Of a stretch of 64,000 nucleotides of DNA, positions 30,515-41,639 are shown piece by piece. Origin of the DNA: Erinaceus europaeus (taxonomy: Eukaryota > Chordata > Mammalia > Eulipotyphla > Erinaceidae); contig NC_080164.1 in assembly GCF_950295315.1 (NCBI RefSeq), forward strand, positions 62,634,042-62,698,041, given 5' to 3'. The position numbers were made by a program, and so were the translations under genes. Numbering within the stretch: the first letter of the stretch is position 1; the number at the start of each line of letters is the position of its first letter. The notes beneath the pieces were generated by a model. The model had not been told where the DNA came from. It did no database searches and saw only the letters and a list, made by a program, of their open reading frames with translations.

Positions 30515-30745
30515 CCATGTTCAGTGGAGAAGCAATTACAGAAGCCAGACCTTCCACCTTCTGCATCCCACAATGACCTTGGGTCCATACTCCCAGAGGG
30601 ATAAAGAATAGGAAAGCTATCAAGGGAGGGGATGGGATGCAGAGTTCTGGTGGTGGGAATTGTGTGGAGTTGTACTCCTCTTATCCTATGGTTTTGTCAG
30701 TGTTTCCTTTTTATAAATAAAATAAAATGTAAAGTAAAATAAAAA
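30515..30745 (+). mobile_element. Family X 3' end copy
   Basis: Third collinear copy of the same 3' end, with an A-rich end at 30715-30760. Confidence 0.7.
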
Positions 30746-31049
30746 AGAAAAGAAAATCCCCAAAATATCATCTCCCAGAATGTTGCCCATTACCTTCCAT
30801 TGTTCCTCCTTCACATGATTTTCACTTTCTTAGAGATTCCTGGCTTCTTTGATGATTGGTTAACAGTTTGTTGGACATTTGCTGGCAACAACAATCAATA
30901 TTATATCATTTCTGTATTAGGGGGTAGATGCTAATAATATACCACATTTTATTTGGTTAGAGCTTTGGTAGTCAGGCTTCAGGATCACAATCAAAGGAAT
31001 GGACCTGAAACTCACCTGGGTTAATGACTGAAAAAAACAGAAGAAATGG

Positions 31050-31368
31050 GTTTTATTTCTTTATTGCCTCCAGGGTTATTGCTGGGGCTCAGTGCCAGTA
31101 CTACAAATCCTCTGTTCCTGGTGGCCATTTTTTCCTTTTTTTTTTTTTTTTTAAATTATTGGATGGGACAGAGAGAGATTGAAAGAAGAGGGGGATATAG
31201 AGAAGGAGAGAAAAAGAAAAAGATAGATACCTGCAGACCTGCTTCATTGCTTGTGAAGTGTCACCCTCCTCCAGATGGGGAGCTTGGGACTCAAATCTAG
31301 ATCCTTGTACTGGTCCTTGTGCTTCATACTATGTGCACTTAACCTAGTGAGCCACTGCCTGGCCCCCA
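31050..31368 (-). mobile_element. SINE A-like with the 3' module
   Basis: Module at 31065-31135 (TGCCTCCAGGGTTATTGCTG), oligo(T), then body and head GAGCCACTGCCTGGCCCCC. Confidence 0.8.
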
Positions 31369-31439
31369 TTTTGACCTTTTTATTTGTTGCCAGTGAATGA
31401 ATCCAGGGTCTCATACATGGGTTGTAACACATCTGTGTG

Positions 31440-31765
31440 GTTTTTCTGTGTCCAGTCTTCTCATTATTTACTTTAGAAAGGAATAGATGCAGAGAGAGAG
31501 AGGGAGAGAGAGAGAGAGAGAGGAGAAGAAGAAGAAGGAGGAGGAGGAGGAGGAGGAAGGAGGAGGAGGGGAGGAGGAGGAGGAGGAAGAAGAAGAGGAG
31601 GAGGAGGGGGAGGGGGAAGAGGAGGAAGAAGTTGAGAGGTAGACATAGAACAAAACCAAAGCACTGCTCACTGTCGGTGGAGCTCCCTACTCCCATAGTG
31701 CCTGCCCAGATGCAGGGCTTTGCTTCTAGTGAGGCACACCTTACCAGATGAGCTATCTTTCTACC
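31440..31765 (-). mobile_element. SINE D with a large purine-repeat expansion
   Basis: The type D head is at 31765 (GATGAGCTATCTTTCTACCCC) and the body near 31680. Its normally short CT-rich part has expanded into the purine tract at 31491-31632. Confidence 0.7.
31491..31632. repeat. (GA)n/(GGA)n purine tract
   Basis: About 140 bp of nearly pure purine on the + strand: GA units, then GGA/GAA units. Confidence 0.95.
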
Positions 31766-31981
31766 CCAAGAAACATGTTTTCACGAACATCTCATTGCAG
31801 CATTTTGCTTCTCATCCCTTTAGAACTCTGGGGCAGCTTGCCATTGTCAGTACATTTTCTTAGTACATCTGGTTTACTTGCTGATATTTGACCTGGGATT
31901 TCCCAGTTATCTGCCATCAAAGAGAATAAGGTGGGTGCTTTCTAGAAGCTTTTGTCTATGGTAAACAACAGAAAAGATAGG

Positions 31982-32195
31982 GGCCCAGCTGTGGCACACA
32001 TGGTTGAGTGCACATGTTACAATGTGCAAGGACCCAGGTTCAAGCCCCCAGCCCCCAACTGTAGGGGGAAAGATTCATGAGTGGTGAAGCAGTGCTGCAG
32101 GTGTCTCTCTGTCTCTCTCCTTCTCTATCTCCCCATTCCATCTTGGTTTCCGGCTGTATCTATGCAATAAATAAATAAAGATAAAAAATTTTAAA
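31982..32195 (+). mobile_element. SINE B
   Basis: Complete; tail GCAATAAATAAATAAAG. Confidence 0.9.
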
Positions 32196-32212
32196 AATAT
32201 CTAATTAAAACA

Positions 32213-32406
32213 TTTTTTTCTATTGCTGGAGCTTCACTGCATGAGGTTAGGGGGTGTGTGCTGACTTTTTTTCAGAGAGAAACAGGGGGAGCAAGAAAGG
32301 CACCACAGCTCTGAAGCTTGCCCCTAGTGTGGTGGTGATCAGACCTGAACCCGCATCTCATGCATAACAAAGCAGTCACCCTCTCAGGTGTGCTATCTTG
32401 CCTGAC
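32213..32406 (-). mobile_element. SINE D, diverged
   Basis: CACCACAGCTCTGAAGCTTG body, head TGCTATCTTGCCTGACC. Confidence 0.6.
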
Positions 32407-32527
32407 CTTAAAGTGATTTTTTTTAACATTGCCTAGCACAGCTTAGTTCCCTGGTCTATTTAGTGACTCCTGTTAATTTAGGCTTCTCCATTTAATTTTT
32501 GTTATTGTTGGTGAGGTCATCTATCCA

Positions 32528-33065
32528 GTGAAGTCAGGTTGGCATCATGGTAGCATCTGCAACTTGGTGGCTGAAAAACATTAAGGTATAAAGCAGAACA
32601 AATTGTTTAGTAATCAGGAACCTAATGGTAAGACTATAGCAGATGGAATTTTGGGTCTCCATTTTGAAAAAGGATAGTATGTTTATTTTAGGTATATTCC
32701 AAGGTGCCCATGACTTTACTAATTTTGGCCTGAGCCTGGCAGCTAACATGCAGGTGGGATAAAGGTGTTGTCTGGGGAGATGGTGCCAGAGTTGGAAATC
32801 TCTCCAGACCCCTGCCCCACTAGGGAACGATAGAAACAGGCTGAGAGTATGATCAACTTGCCAACACCCATGTCCAGCAGAGAGATAATTACAGAAGCCA
32901 GACCTTCCACCTTCTGCATCCCATATTGATCCATACTACCAGGATAAAGTACAGGAAAGCTTCCAATGAGGGGAATGGATACAGAACTCTGGTGATGGGA
33001 ATTATGTGGAATTGGACCCCTTTTATCCTATGGTCTTACCGATCATTATTAAATCAATAAATAAA
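32528..33065 (+). mobile_element. Family X copy with inverted 5' part
   Basis: 32745-33065 is a + strand 3' part (CCCCACTAGGGAACGATAGA to the AATAAATAAAAAG end). 32528-32735 is the family's upstream part in reverse: its complement reads AAACAATTTGTTCTGC, then AGCCACCAAGTTGCAGATGC, matching 29205-29290. Confidence 0.7.
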
Positions 33066-33114
33066 AAGAAAAAAACTTGTTACTTTTGCCACCAGTATTT
33101 TCTACTGCTCCTAG

Positions 33115-33301
33115 TCATCTTTCCTTCTCTTTCTTTCTTTGATAGAGACAGAAATTGAGGGATTGGGGTGGAGATAGGGAGAGAGACGCAGAGATACCTG
33201 AAGCTTCTCACCCTACAGGTGGGAACTGGCGGTGGGGTCTGAACCTGCATCCCTGTCGATAGTAACATGTACATTTTACTGGGTATACCATCTCCCAGTC
33301 T
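33115..33301 (-). mobile_element. SINE B, diverged
   Basis: GATAGAGACAGAAATTGAGG tail side, head ACCATCTCCCAGTCTC. Confidence 0.7.
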
Positions 33302-33593
33302 CTTCCTTTTTATTCTTGTGGAAAGAAGCCATAAGTATCCCTCCATTCATCCTTATTTCCAGTGTAGTGGACACATAATTGATGGTCAGTGAAGGTTTGT
33401 GAACTGAGTGGCCTTTTGAATTCTTGGCAAGTGAACCTGAAATTATTTTTAGCTCTCTACATCTAGTTTGCTTCATTATATGAGATGTCCTGTTCTGTGT
33501 TGGATGAATTGTTTTGCAAAGATGCACTTGCCTTGGGGGAGGATTTCAAGTCACATTCAGGCCCTTTGGCTTTAGTTTTAGGAAGCCTATCTT

Positions 33594-33758
33594 TTTTTTT
33601 TTTTTTTTTTTTTAAGAATTTACTTATTTATTCATGAGAAAGATAGGAGGAGAGAAAGAACCAGACATCACTCTGGTACATGTGCTGCCAGGGATCGAAC
33701 TCGGGACCTCATGATTGAGAATCCAATGCTTTCTCCACTGTGCCACCTCCCAGACCAC
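33594..33758 (-). mobile_element. SINE C, young-looking
   Basis: A long oligo(T) at the left and a perfect 16-bp target duplication TTAGGAAGCCTATCTT (33578-33593 and 33759-33774). Confidence 0.95.
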
Positions 33759-33789
33759 TTAGGAAGCCTATCTTGGTCTAGAGTTTTTT

Positions 33790-34123
33790 AGCTTTTTTTC
33801 TTTTTCTTTTTTTGCCTCCAGGGTTATCGCTGGGTCTCAGTCCCTGCACAACAAATACACTGCTCCTAGTGGCCATCTTTCTTCTTCTTTTTTTCTCTTT
33901 TCTGTTGTTGTTGCTGTTATTATTGTTGTTAGATAGGACAGAGAGAAGTTGAAAGAGGAAGGGAAGACGGGGAGAGAAAGACACCTGAAGACTTGCTTCC
34001 CTTCTTGTGAAGCGCCACCCGTGTAGGTGGGGAGTCAGGGGACTCAAACCAGGATCCTTGCACGGGTCCCTGTGCTTCGCACTATGTGCGCTTAACCTGG
34101 TGTGCTACCGCCTCCGGCCCCCC
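33790..34123 (-). mobile_element. SINE A with the 3' module
   Basis: Module at 33813-33880, then type A body and head GTGTGCTACCGCCTCCGG. Confidence 0.85.
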
Positions 34124-34328
34124 AGAAATTATTTTTATAAAGACTCCAAAATATAGCTCTTTGTTTTAGCTTTAAACAAGTGTGCATGTGCACACACACT
34201 AACTCAGATTAGGGCAGTTTGCTCCTTGCTGACACTGCTATTCTGTGCTCCTAGGGGTACACGGACTTGTCACTTAGCCTCCCATTGAATTAGAACTGTA
34301 ATGTTATTACCAGAGAAATAATCAAGAG

Positions 34329-34610
34329 GGGAGTCGGGTTAAGCGCACGTGGCACGAAGCGCAAGGGCCGACTTAAGGATCACCCAGTTGGAGCACCCAG
34401 CTCCCCACCTGCAGGGGAGTCACTTCACAGGCAGTGAAGCAGGTCTGCAGGTGTCTATCGTTCTCTCCTCTTCACTGTCTTCCCCTCCTCTCTCCATTTC
34501 TCTCTGTTGTTACTGATGACATCAACAACAACAACAATAATTACAACAACAATAAAAAACAGCAAGGGCAACAAAAGGGAAAATAAATAAATATAAAAAA
34601 TTTTTAAAAA
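34329..34610 (+). mobile_element. SINE A
   Basis: The head lacks GCGGTAGCGCAGC. Perfect 15-bp target duplication AGAAATAATCAAGAG (34314-34328 and 34611-34625). Confidence 0.95.
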
Positions 34611-34625
34611 AGAAATAATCAAGAG

Positions 34626-35349
34626 AACTCAAGCTGGGGAAGGCTAATCATGACCTGTATTGAGGAGATGACTCCACCCCGGGCCTGTCAATGGGAAGAA
34701 ATAGCATCTCAGGGAAGGTGCCCAGAAGGGGCTGAAGGGGTCTCTTGGCCTTACCTCAAAATGACAAACTGAGATGAGATTCCAAGTTGTGTAGAGGGGA
34801 GAGCTGAGCCCTCCTGACTGGGGAAAGGGCCTACAGGCAAGCTGTCTTCTAAGTGAGACCTTTCAACAGAAAACCTGTTCTGAGCCTGCTCTGAGCTCTG
34901 TTGAGCCTGCTCTGAAATCTTCCAGTGACAAGGATTCACTTCTCAGAAATTCATAATTCACTAGTGAGGTGAACAGAAACTTAAGCATGGAGATGTGCTC
35001 ATAAAGACAGGTAGTTGGGTCTTGAACTCTCAGGGCCAGCCTGGGGGCATGTGATGGTGTGACTAGGGACTTAACCTTAAACCAGGTGCGCTGGGATCAG
35101 GACACACAATGTGCAAGAGCAGGGAGATATGGGGAGAAATGAATGTCTGCCACATCAGGGCCAGAGACAGCTTCTGTGTCTGTCTGGGGATGGTTTGTGG
35201 AAGATGTCACTGGAGATAAGTGTTAATGATGAGGGATTTGATCAGCATGTGGAGCTGCCTGGAGAGTCCCTGGTCCAGAGAGTGACCATATCTAGTTATG
35301 ATGGTGTAGCTGATGCTTCAGTAACAAATGTGCTCTGGGAAGGACTTGA
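34626..35349. other. No gene seen
   Basis: Unique-looking sequence with a 97-codon open frame at 35111-35404, without family features, running into a SINE. Not called. Confidence 0.35.
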
Positions 35350-35520
35350 GGTTGGAGAGATAGATCACCAGGTAGGTTGTATGTCTTGCTATACCAAGGT
35401 TTGAGCCCCAACAACATGAGAGCTGATATGACACCACAGGTGTCTCTCCTCTTTTTCTGTCTCTCCTTATCTCTTTGTCCCCCTGTGTGAAATGAAAAAG
35501 TGGTCTAGGTGAAGTGAAAT
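35350..35520 (+). mobile_element. SINE D
   Basis: Head GGAGAGATAGATCACCAGGT, body and CT-rich end. Confidence 0.65.
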
Positions 35521-35627
35521 TACATTTGCACAAGGCCCCAGATCCTCAAAACAAAAGAAAACAAAAAATCCTGCTTTTCTTTGGTTTTTAATTTTTTTTC
35601 AGTAGTAGAATTCTCCTTTTTAATTTT

Positions 35628-35912
35628 TTTTTTGCCTTGCCTTCAGGGTTATTGCTGGGGCTCTGTGCTAGCACTACAAATCCATCACTTCTGCAGCCAT
35701 TTTTTCCCCTTTCTTTTCATTTGATAGGACAGAGAAACACTGAGAGGGGAGGTAGAGAGGGAAATACAAAGATAGACACCTGCAGACCTGCTTCACCACT
35801 TGTGAAGCATCCCCACTGCACTTGTGGAATGGGGGCTCAAAGCTGGGTCCTTGAGAGGATCCTTGTGCATAGTACTGTGTGCACTTAACCGAGTGATCCA
35901 CCACCCAGCCCT
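35628..35912 (-). mobile_element. SINE B with the 3' module
   Basis: Module at 35632-35706, then type B body and head CCACCACCCAGCCCT. Confidence 0.8.
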
Positions 35913-35913
35913 C

Positions 35914-36171
35914 ATTTCTTCCTTTTCCTTTCTTCTTTCCCTCCTTCCTCTTTCTCCTTTCTTTCTTCCTTCCATTCCTTCTTTATTTCTTTTCCTCTTT
36001 TCATTCTCATATAGAAATACAAAGAGAGGAGAAACACCACAGCATGGCTTCAACATCTGTGGAGCTTCCCCAGTGCTGCCTATGGTGCTTTTATGTGGTA
36101 CTAGGGCTTGAACCAGGGTCCCTGCACATGGTAAGATGCACACGCTAGCAGATGAGCTATCTCCTGGCCCC
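35914..36171 (-). mobile_element. SINE D with CT-rich expansion
   Basis: A pyrimidine-rich run at 35915-36010, then CACCACAGCATGGCTTCAAC and the head GAGCTATCTCCTGGCCCC. Confidence 0.75.
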
Positions 36172-36417
36172 AGGAGTTGCTTTTCACTCTGAGAAATATC
36201 TGATGCTGGCTAGTGTCAGTGTTTATGTAAGGGAGTGTGGAGTGAGACATGTTGAGACTCTGTCGAGGTCTGGGGCTTGGCTGATGGAGAAGCCATCTTC
36301 CTGTAACATCACAGCTTCGATATGGTACTCCAGTGGTCCCAAGGCAGGGGATGGGAGTCATGAGATGCCACAACTACTCTGCTGTTATTTGGTCAGAAAT
36401 AACACTCTTTAGTTCTT
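36172..36417. other. No gene seen
   Basis: Short unique stretch between SINEs. Confidence 0.35.
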
Positions 36418-36675
36418 CTTTTTTTTTTTTTTAATTGTTGTAGTTATTATTATTGTCGTCATTGTTCGATAGGACAGAGAGAAATGGAGAGAGGAGGGGA
36501 AGACAGAGGGGGGAGAGAAAGATAGACACCTACAGACCTGTTTCACCCCTTGTGAAGCGACTCCTCTGCAGGTGGGAAGCCAGGGGCTCCAATCGGGATC
36601 CTTATGCTGGTCCTTGCGCTTTGCGTTTTGCGTGCGCCACCTGCGCTTAACCCTGCTGCCCTACTGCCCGAGGCC
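36418..36675 (-). mobile_element. SINE A
   Basis: Flanked by AACACTCTTTA on both sides (near 36402 and 36676). Confidence 0.9.
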
Positions 36676-36825
36676 CAACACTCTTTACATCTTAGAGTTG
36701 TTCACCAGGATAACCACAGAACCTCAACTCATAGCATCACAGGACACTCAAGGAAAGCTGGAAACGGTCTTCCTAAGGTTCAGAAGGGACTGGGAATTTC
36801 AGCAACAATAGAAAAATGAATGGAG

Positions 36826-37118
36826 GGGGTAGGGCCCATAGCGCAGCGGGTTAAGCACCATGTGGCGGGAAGCGCAAGGACCAGAGAAAGGTACGGGAGT
36901 TTGAATCCCCGGCGCCCCACCTGCAAGGGATTCACTTCACAAGCGGTGAAGCAGGTCTGCAGGTGTCTCCCCGTCTCTGTCTTCCCCTCCTTTCTCCATT
37001 TCTCTCTGTCCTATCCTACAACGACGGCATCAACAACAACAACAACAATAATAACTACAACAACAATAAAACAAGAGCAAGAAAAAAGGGGAAATAAATA
37101 AATAAATAAATAAATCAT
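36826..37118 (+). mobile_element. SINE A
   Basis: GCGCAGCGGGTTAAGCACCA head, long (AAAT)n tail. Confidence 0.9.
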
Positions 37119-37214
37119 GAGTGGAGTTGAGATCTGGTTAACTTTTTCCCCCCTGCAACTAGAGCCTTAAGCAAGTGTGATGTCACTGCTCTTGTTCTCA
37201 TGGGAACATTTTAA

Positions 37215-37525
37215 GGAACTTCATTCAGAAAGGGAGGGGAGCTGAGAGAGGGAGAGATACCACATCACTGGGGCTTATCTTGGTAACACAAAATCTCCCA
37301 TGTGGTATCAGGACTTGAACCAAGTTTGTGCACACGGCAAGGCATGCTCCCTACCCAGTGAGCTAGCTCTCTGATCCTGATTATCTTTTTTAAAAAACTG
37401 GCTGGGGTTGGGGGATAGCTCAGCAAGTAGAGTGCAAAGCTGTGCTGCATGTACCAGAGTGATGTTCTGACACATTTCTTTCTTTTTCTCATGTGGAACT
37501 CTTACTACCTCTCAAATAAAATAAA
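37215..37525. mobile_element. Diverged SINE D (minus) and SINE C/E-like piece (plus)
   Basis: Minus-strand type D at 37215-37377 with head CCAGTGAGCTAGCTCTCTG. At 37395-37525 there is a + strand piece with GGATAGCTCAGCAAGTAGAG and GTACCAGAGTGATGTTCTG. Confidence 0.6.
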
Positions 37526-37984
37526 ATATTAAAACTTTAGTGAAGTAACACATTAACACATACACATAGTTAAGCTAGTAAAACCATGTAAAGGGTATGC
37601 TCTCAGTCTCTTATCCTGTTTCTGCCTTCTTGATTCTCCCTACTGATATAACCTCCATCCTTCTAAATACTATGTTTATGCTGCTATGTCTATATTTATG
37701 AACTGTAGACGTTGCTTATTAGTTTGCTATTATGAGAGATTCAAATTTAGCTCTTTTATTCCACACCCTTCATCTTCCTGCATCATACCAAAATAATTTT
37801 ATGCTGAGCTAATTCCATATTCAGGGTTGGTCTGCTAATGTAATGCATCCCCTTACTTATTTCCAATTATATAATTACCCTTATTTAATAATTTTCTAGG
37901 CACACATGCTTTATTTTTTCCAAATACACTGGTATACATGTTTATTAGAATCTTTCTTTACTTTAGGAATCTTGCCGTTAAGAA

Positions 37985-37985
<1 letters not shown>
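37526..37985. other. No gene seen
   Basis: AT-rich. May be an old L1 remnant, but I cannot place it. Confidence 0.3.
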
Positions 37986-38031
<46 letters not shown>

Positions 38032-38052
38032 TGTGTGTGTGTGTGTGTGTGT
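37986..38052. repeat. (CA)n-(GT)n palindromic dinucleotide tract
   Basis: 43 nt of alternating CA (37986-38028) directly followed by twelve GT units (38029-38052). The last 24 nt of the first part and the GT run are perfect inverted repeats. Confidence 0.98.
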
Positions 38053-38129
38053 ACTTCTTTTATCTTACATTAACCTGACTCATACTGTCTCCAGGTTTTC
38101 TGAGCAGCTATCAATCTACAGTCTTTCGC

Positions 38130-38511
38130 TTTCTGACCAGAGCATTTCTCAGTGTGGCTATTGATGTTAGGGATCAAACCTGGGACCTCTCACAGCAAGC
38201 CCTGTGTACTATAGCAGCTCTATCTCCTGACCCCTTTTTTCCTTGAGATGTTTCTGCCTTTCTTTTGGAATGGTCCTTGTTGTTTTATTGTTGTTTTTAT
38301 TGATGTGATAGTTGGATAGGACAGAGAGAAATGGAGAGAGGAGGGGAAAACAGAGAGGGGAAGAGAAAGATAGACAACTGCAGACCTGCTTCACCGCCTG
38401 TGAAGTGACTCCCCTGCAGGGGGAAGCCGGGGGCTCCAACTGGGATCCTTATGCCGGTACTGTGCTTCGTGCCATGTGTGCTTAACCCACTGAGCTACCG
38501 CCTGACTCCCA
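38130..38511 (-). mobile_element. SINE E fragment and SINE A
   Basis: SINE E at 38130-38232 (TATAGCAGCTCTATCTCCTG). SINE A at 38262-38511, head GCTACCGCCTGACTCCC. Confidence 0.8.
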
Positions 38512-38759
38512 GCTTTACTATTCTGATCCCTGTGTTTTTCCCATTATTTTTTTTTGGGGGGGGGCAGTGGGGGTAGAAGCACATCAACCAATAACTTTCA
38601 CAACAAGGATTCAACTTATTCATGTTTTAGGGCCTTTAATTCTAAACTTTCAGGTATGACCTTGTCATCCTATTCCACTTAAATGATAGCTTGGCTAGTA
38701 ATAAAATCATGGTGGGTCATGTGGCCTCCACACTCAAAGGGTACTTTTCTATGCTATTC

Positions 38760-39130
38760 TGCATTTGGAACACACTGCTCACCTAACTTATGCATTTGGA
38801 AGCCATTAATTTCCTGTCCTGTGTATCTGGAAGGCACTGCTCTGCTGGCCTCTGTATTTGGAGGGCAACGTGTTACTGTCCACTGCTTTTAAATGTCACT
38901 GCTCATGACATTCTTCATCTGAATGTGCTGTTCCAATGTCCTCTGCATTTGGAAGATATTGTACCATTATCCTGTAGATCAGAACACTCTAGCACACTGC
39001 TGACCTGTGTATTTGGAAGGCTCTGCTGCACTGACCTCTTCATGTGCAGCCCCTAATCCCCTGTCTTCTGTAGACTTACAGCTTTCCTGACCTCAGCAGT
39101 TTGAAGCCCTACTCCCCTGTGTTCTCTGTT
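38760..39130. repeat. Degenerate 31-bp minisatellite
   Basis: Units begin TGYATTTGGAAG and end TGWCCTC. Units starting at 38760, 38791, 38822 and 38853 are exactly 31 bp apart. About twelve units of 26-33 bp can be followed to about 39130, increasingly diverged. Open frames across it are repeat-driven. Confidence 0.85.
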
Positions 39131-39226
39131 TAGAAATAGGTGGATACTTACCTCTTATTTGCATTGAAAAATTACCAGGGTTTCACTGGGCCTTTACACC
39201 TGAGATTCCACTACTCCCACTGAATT

Positions 39227-39803
39227 TTTTTAAAGTATTTATTTATTTATTTATTCCCTTTTGTTGCCCTTGTTTTATTGTTGTAGTTATGATTGTTGTT
39301 GTTATTGATGTCGTTGTTGGATAAGATAGAGAAAAATGGAGAGAGGAGGGGAAGACAGAGAGGGGAAGGGAAAGACAGACACCTGCAGACCTGCTTCACC
39401 ACTTGTGAAGCGACTCCCCTGCAGGTGAGGAGCCAGGGGCTCCAGCTGGGATCCTTATGCCAGTCCTTGTGCTTTGTGTGCACTTAACCCACTGTGCTGC
39501 CGCCTGACTCACCTGAATTAAAAAAAAAATTTATTTATTTATTCTCTTTTGTTGCCCTTGTTGTTTTATTGTTCTAGTTATTATTGTTGTTATTGATGTC
39601 GTCATTGTTGGATAAGACACAGAGAAATGGAGAGAGGAGGGGAAGACAGAGAGAGGGAGAGAAAGACACCTGCAGACCTGCTTCATCACCTGTGAAGGGA
39701 CTCCCTTACAGGTGGGTACCTGGGGGCTCGAACAGGGATCCTTCCGCCGGTCCTTGCACTTTGCACCACCTGCGCTTAACCCACTGAGCTACCACCCGGC
39801 TCC
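39227..39803 (-). mobile_element. Two SINE A copies in direct tandem
   Basis: Copies at 39227-39512 and 39520-39803, same orientation. CTGAATT occurs before, between and after them (39220, 39513, 39804). Confidence 0.9.
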
Positions 39804-39819
39804 CTGAATTTTTTTATAA

Positions 39820-39980
39820 TAAAGAAAAACAAAGCGGGAGAGGGAGAGGGAAGGGGAGAGAGAAACAAAGAGAGAGAGGAGAGAGGGAGAGAGACGGAGG
39901 AAGGGAGACATCACAGTATGCTCCATTGCTCCTGAAGCTTCCCCTGTGCTAGTGTTTCTATGTGGTTTCAGGGGCTTGTT
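39820..39980 (-). mobile_element. SINE D, head missing
   Basis: Purine-rich run, then CATCACAGTATGCTCC and CTGAAGCTTCCCCTGTGCTA. It breaks off before the head. Confidence 0.6.
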
Positions 39981-40859
39981 TCTACTGTGGACTAGGAGCC
40001 AATATGGTCTCTTTTTGACTTTCTTTTTCCTCCTCCTAACCCTTCGGTGGTCTCTGATGGCTTGGTGCATCTGGTTAACTGTCTCTAGAGGGAGCTAGGC
40101 TCCTGACAAGGCTAATTAATCCACATGGGACAATGGCATTGGGCCATGCGAGGAGCTCATTTGACCTCTCAGGCTGGCTAGCATTACAACAGCATCTTAG
40201 GTGTCTGGCCTCCTTATTGACTCATGCTAACTTGTGGTCAGCTAATTCATTATAAGTTTCTTTGTTTCCATAAACAGTTACGAATCTATGAATCTGTCTG
40301 AGAGTTGTTTACTACATCTCTCCTGATTCCATTTCATACTGCTGGGTTGAACCCACCATTTCAGTGGATCAAAATTTTTTGGAATCCATTATTCTATCAT
40401 CTGGACTGTCATCTTTGCTCTTGGTTTTATGTAGTTTGATATTAAGCAGAAAACAGATTCTGTGAAGAACAGGAGACAGCCTACCCACCAAAAATAAAAA
40501 TAAAAACTTCCTTTTAGATGTTAAGTGTTGTTTTCAAGCCTACATGCATCACCCAGCTCAGTGTCCTACTCCCACACTGCATCCTCCCTAAGCTATCTCT
40601 AGAAGACAATGGGTGAGGTTACGTTCCCCTGTTGCAAAATAAGATGTGTCTATTGAAGACTTTTTGGAATTGTCTCTTAAACAACTGGGCTTGACATACT
40701 GTAAGACTATAATATTGTAATGTATGATCAATAGATATTTGAGCCTTTCAGATGATCAAAATATGTATTTCGTATACATATTAGGTCTTCATTTATGGCT
40801 CTGAGCTTCTCAAAGCTCTGGAATTTCTTGAGTATTGAGAGTAATAAAGGCAGTTCTTG
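39981..40859. other. No gene seen
   Basis: 40270-40400 has the feel of an LTR end (TACTACATCTCTCCTGATTC, CTGCTGGGTTGAACCCACC), but I cannot name it. Confidence 0.3.
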
Positions 40860-41590
40860 TTAACTGAAGGAAGAGACTTTTGGGGAAGTACTTAAAGAAG
40901 CACTTAAGGAAGCAATTAAAGGAAGCACTGGATACCAGGGCAACCAGTTATGTGATTGGAGAGTTGTAACTGCCAATCCCACCCAAGATCTCCAGGAAAG
41001 GTTAGATACTAGAGGTTGAGTTCATTTGTCAACAGCCAATAAGTTTATGATGCCTAAATCATGAAATCTCCAGCAAAAATCTCCGGCTTTGGAGAACTTC
41101 TGGGTTGGTGAAGACATGGAGATTTGTGGAGAACTGCTTGCACTAGGGCTCCAAACATCCTTCTTCATACCCTGCCCTGTGTGTCTGTTCTAGTTGACCA
41201 CTACAAAATAACAGTATATATGAGTGCATTCAGAATACAGTGAACATATAATTTTTATATGCTTAGATGTAATAAATTGGTAATCTAATGAGTCGCCTAA
41301 GTTCTGCGAGATGTTAGAAAATTGATTCGGATGAGAGTGTTCTGGGAACTTGTGATTTGTTGTGACATCCTAACCTTGCAACTGGTGTCTGAAGTGGTGG
41401 TGGTCTTGAGAGACAGTATTTTAACTGTAGGATTGGTGTGCTTTCCTCATAAATGGTGTTAGAATTAAGGTGAATTCTGGGACATCTGCAGAATATCTAA
41501 GAACTGCATGTTGCTGTGGAGAAATTTCCACACAATCATATTGGAAACTGACTGCACAACCCCAAATCCAGAGACTCGAGGGGCCTTCAG
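40860..41590 (+). mobile_element. Old ERVL-type LTR
   Basis: AACTTCTGGGTTGGTGAAGA, TAATAAATTGGTAATCTAAT and CAACTGGTGTCTGAAGTGGT match, from memory, an old mammalian ERVL LTR and its start of internal sequence. Diverged and non-coding; the subfamily is not determined. Confidence 0.5.
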
Positions 41591-41639
41591 AACTCCCCCT
41601 GAGAGTTTGACCAGTGATGCTGTCCAGAACTTCCAAGAA

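Noticed and set aside
31437..31751. Open frames of poly-Arg/Glu or poly-Ser/Pro
   Set aside because: Translation of the purine tract.
37986..38052. CRISPR or other prokaryotic repeat systems
   Set aside because: All repeats are eukaryotic simple repeats, minisatellite or retroposons; there are no spacer-repeat arrays.
38683..39056. Open frames over the 31-bp array with repeated CIW/VFG motifs
   Set aside because: The period is not a multiple of 3, and the motifs arise from the repeat; not a protein repeat.
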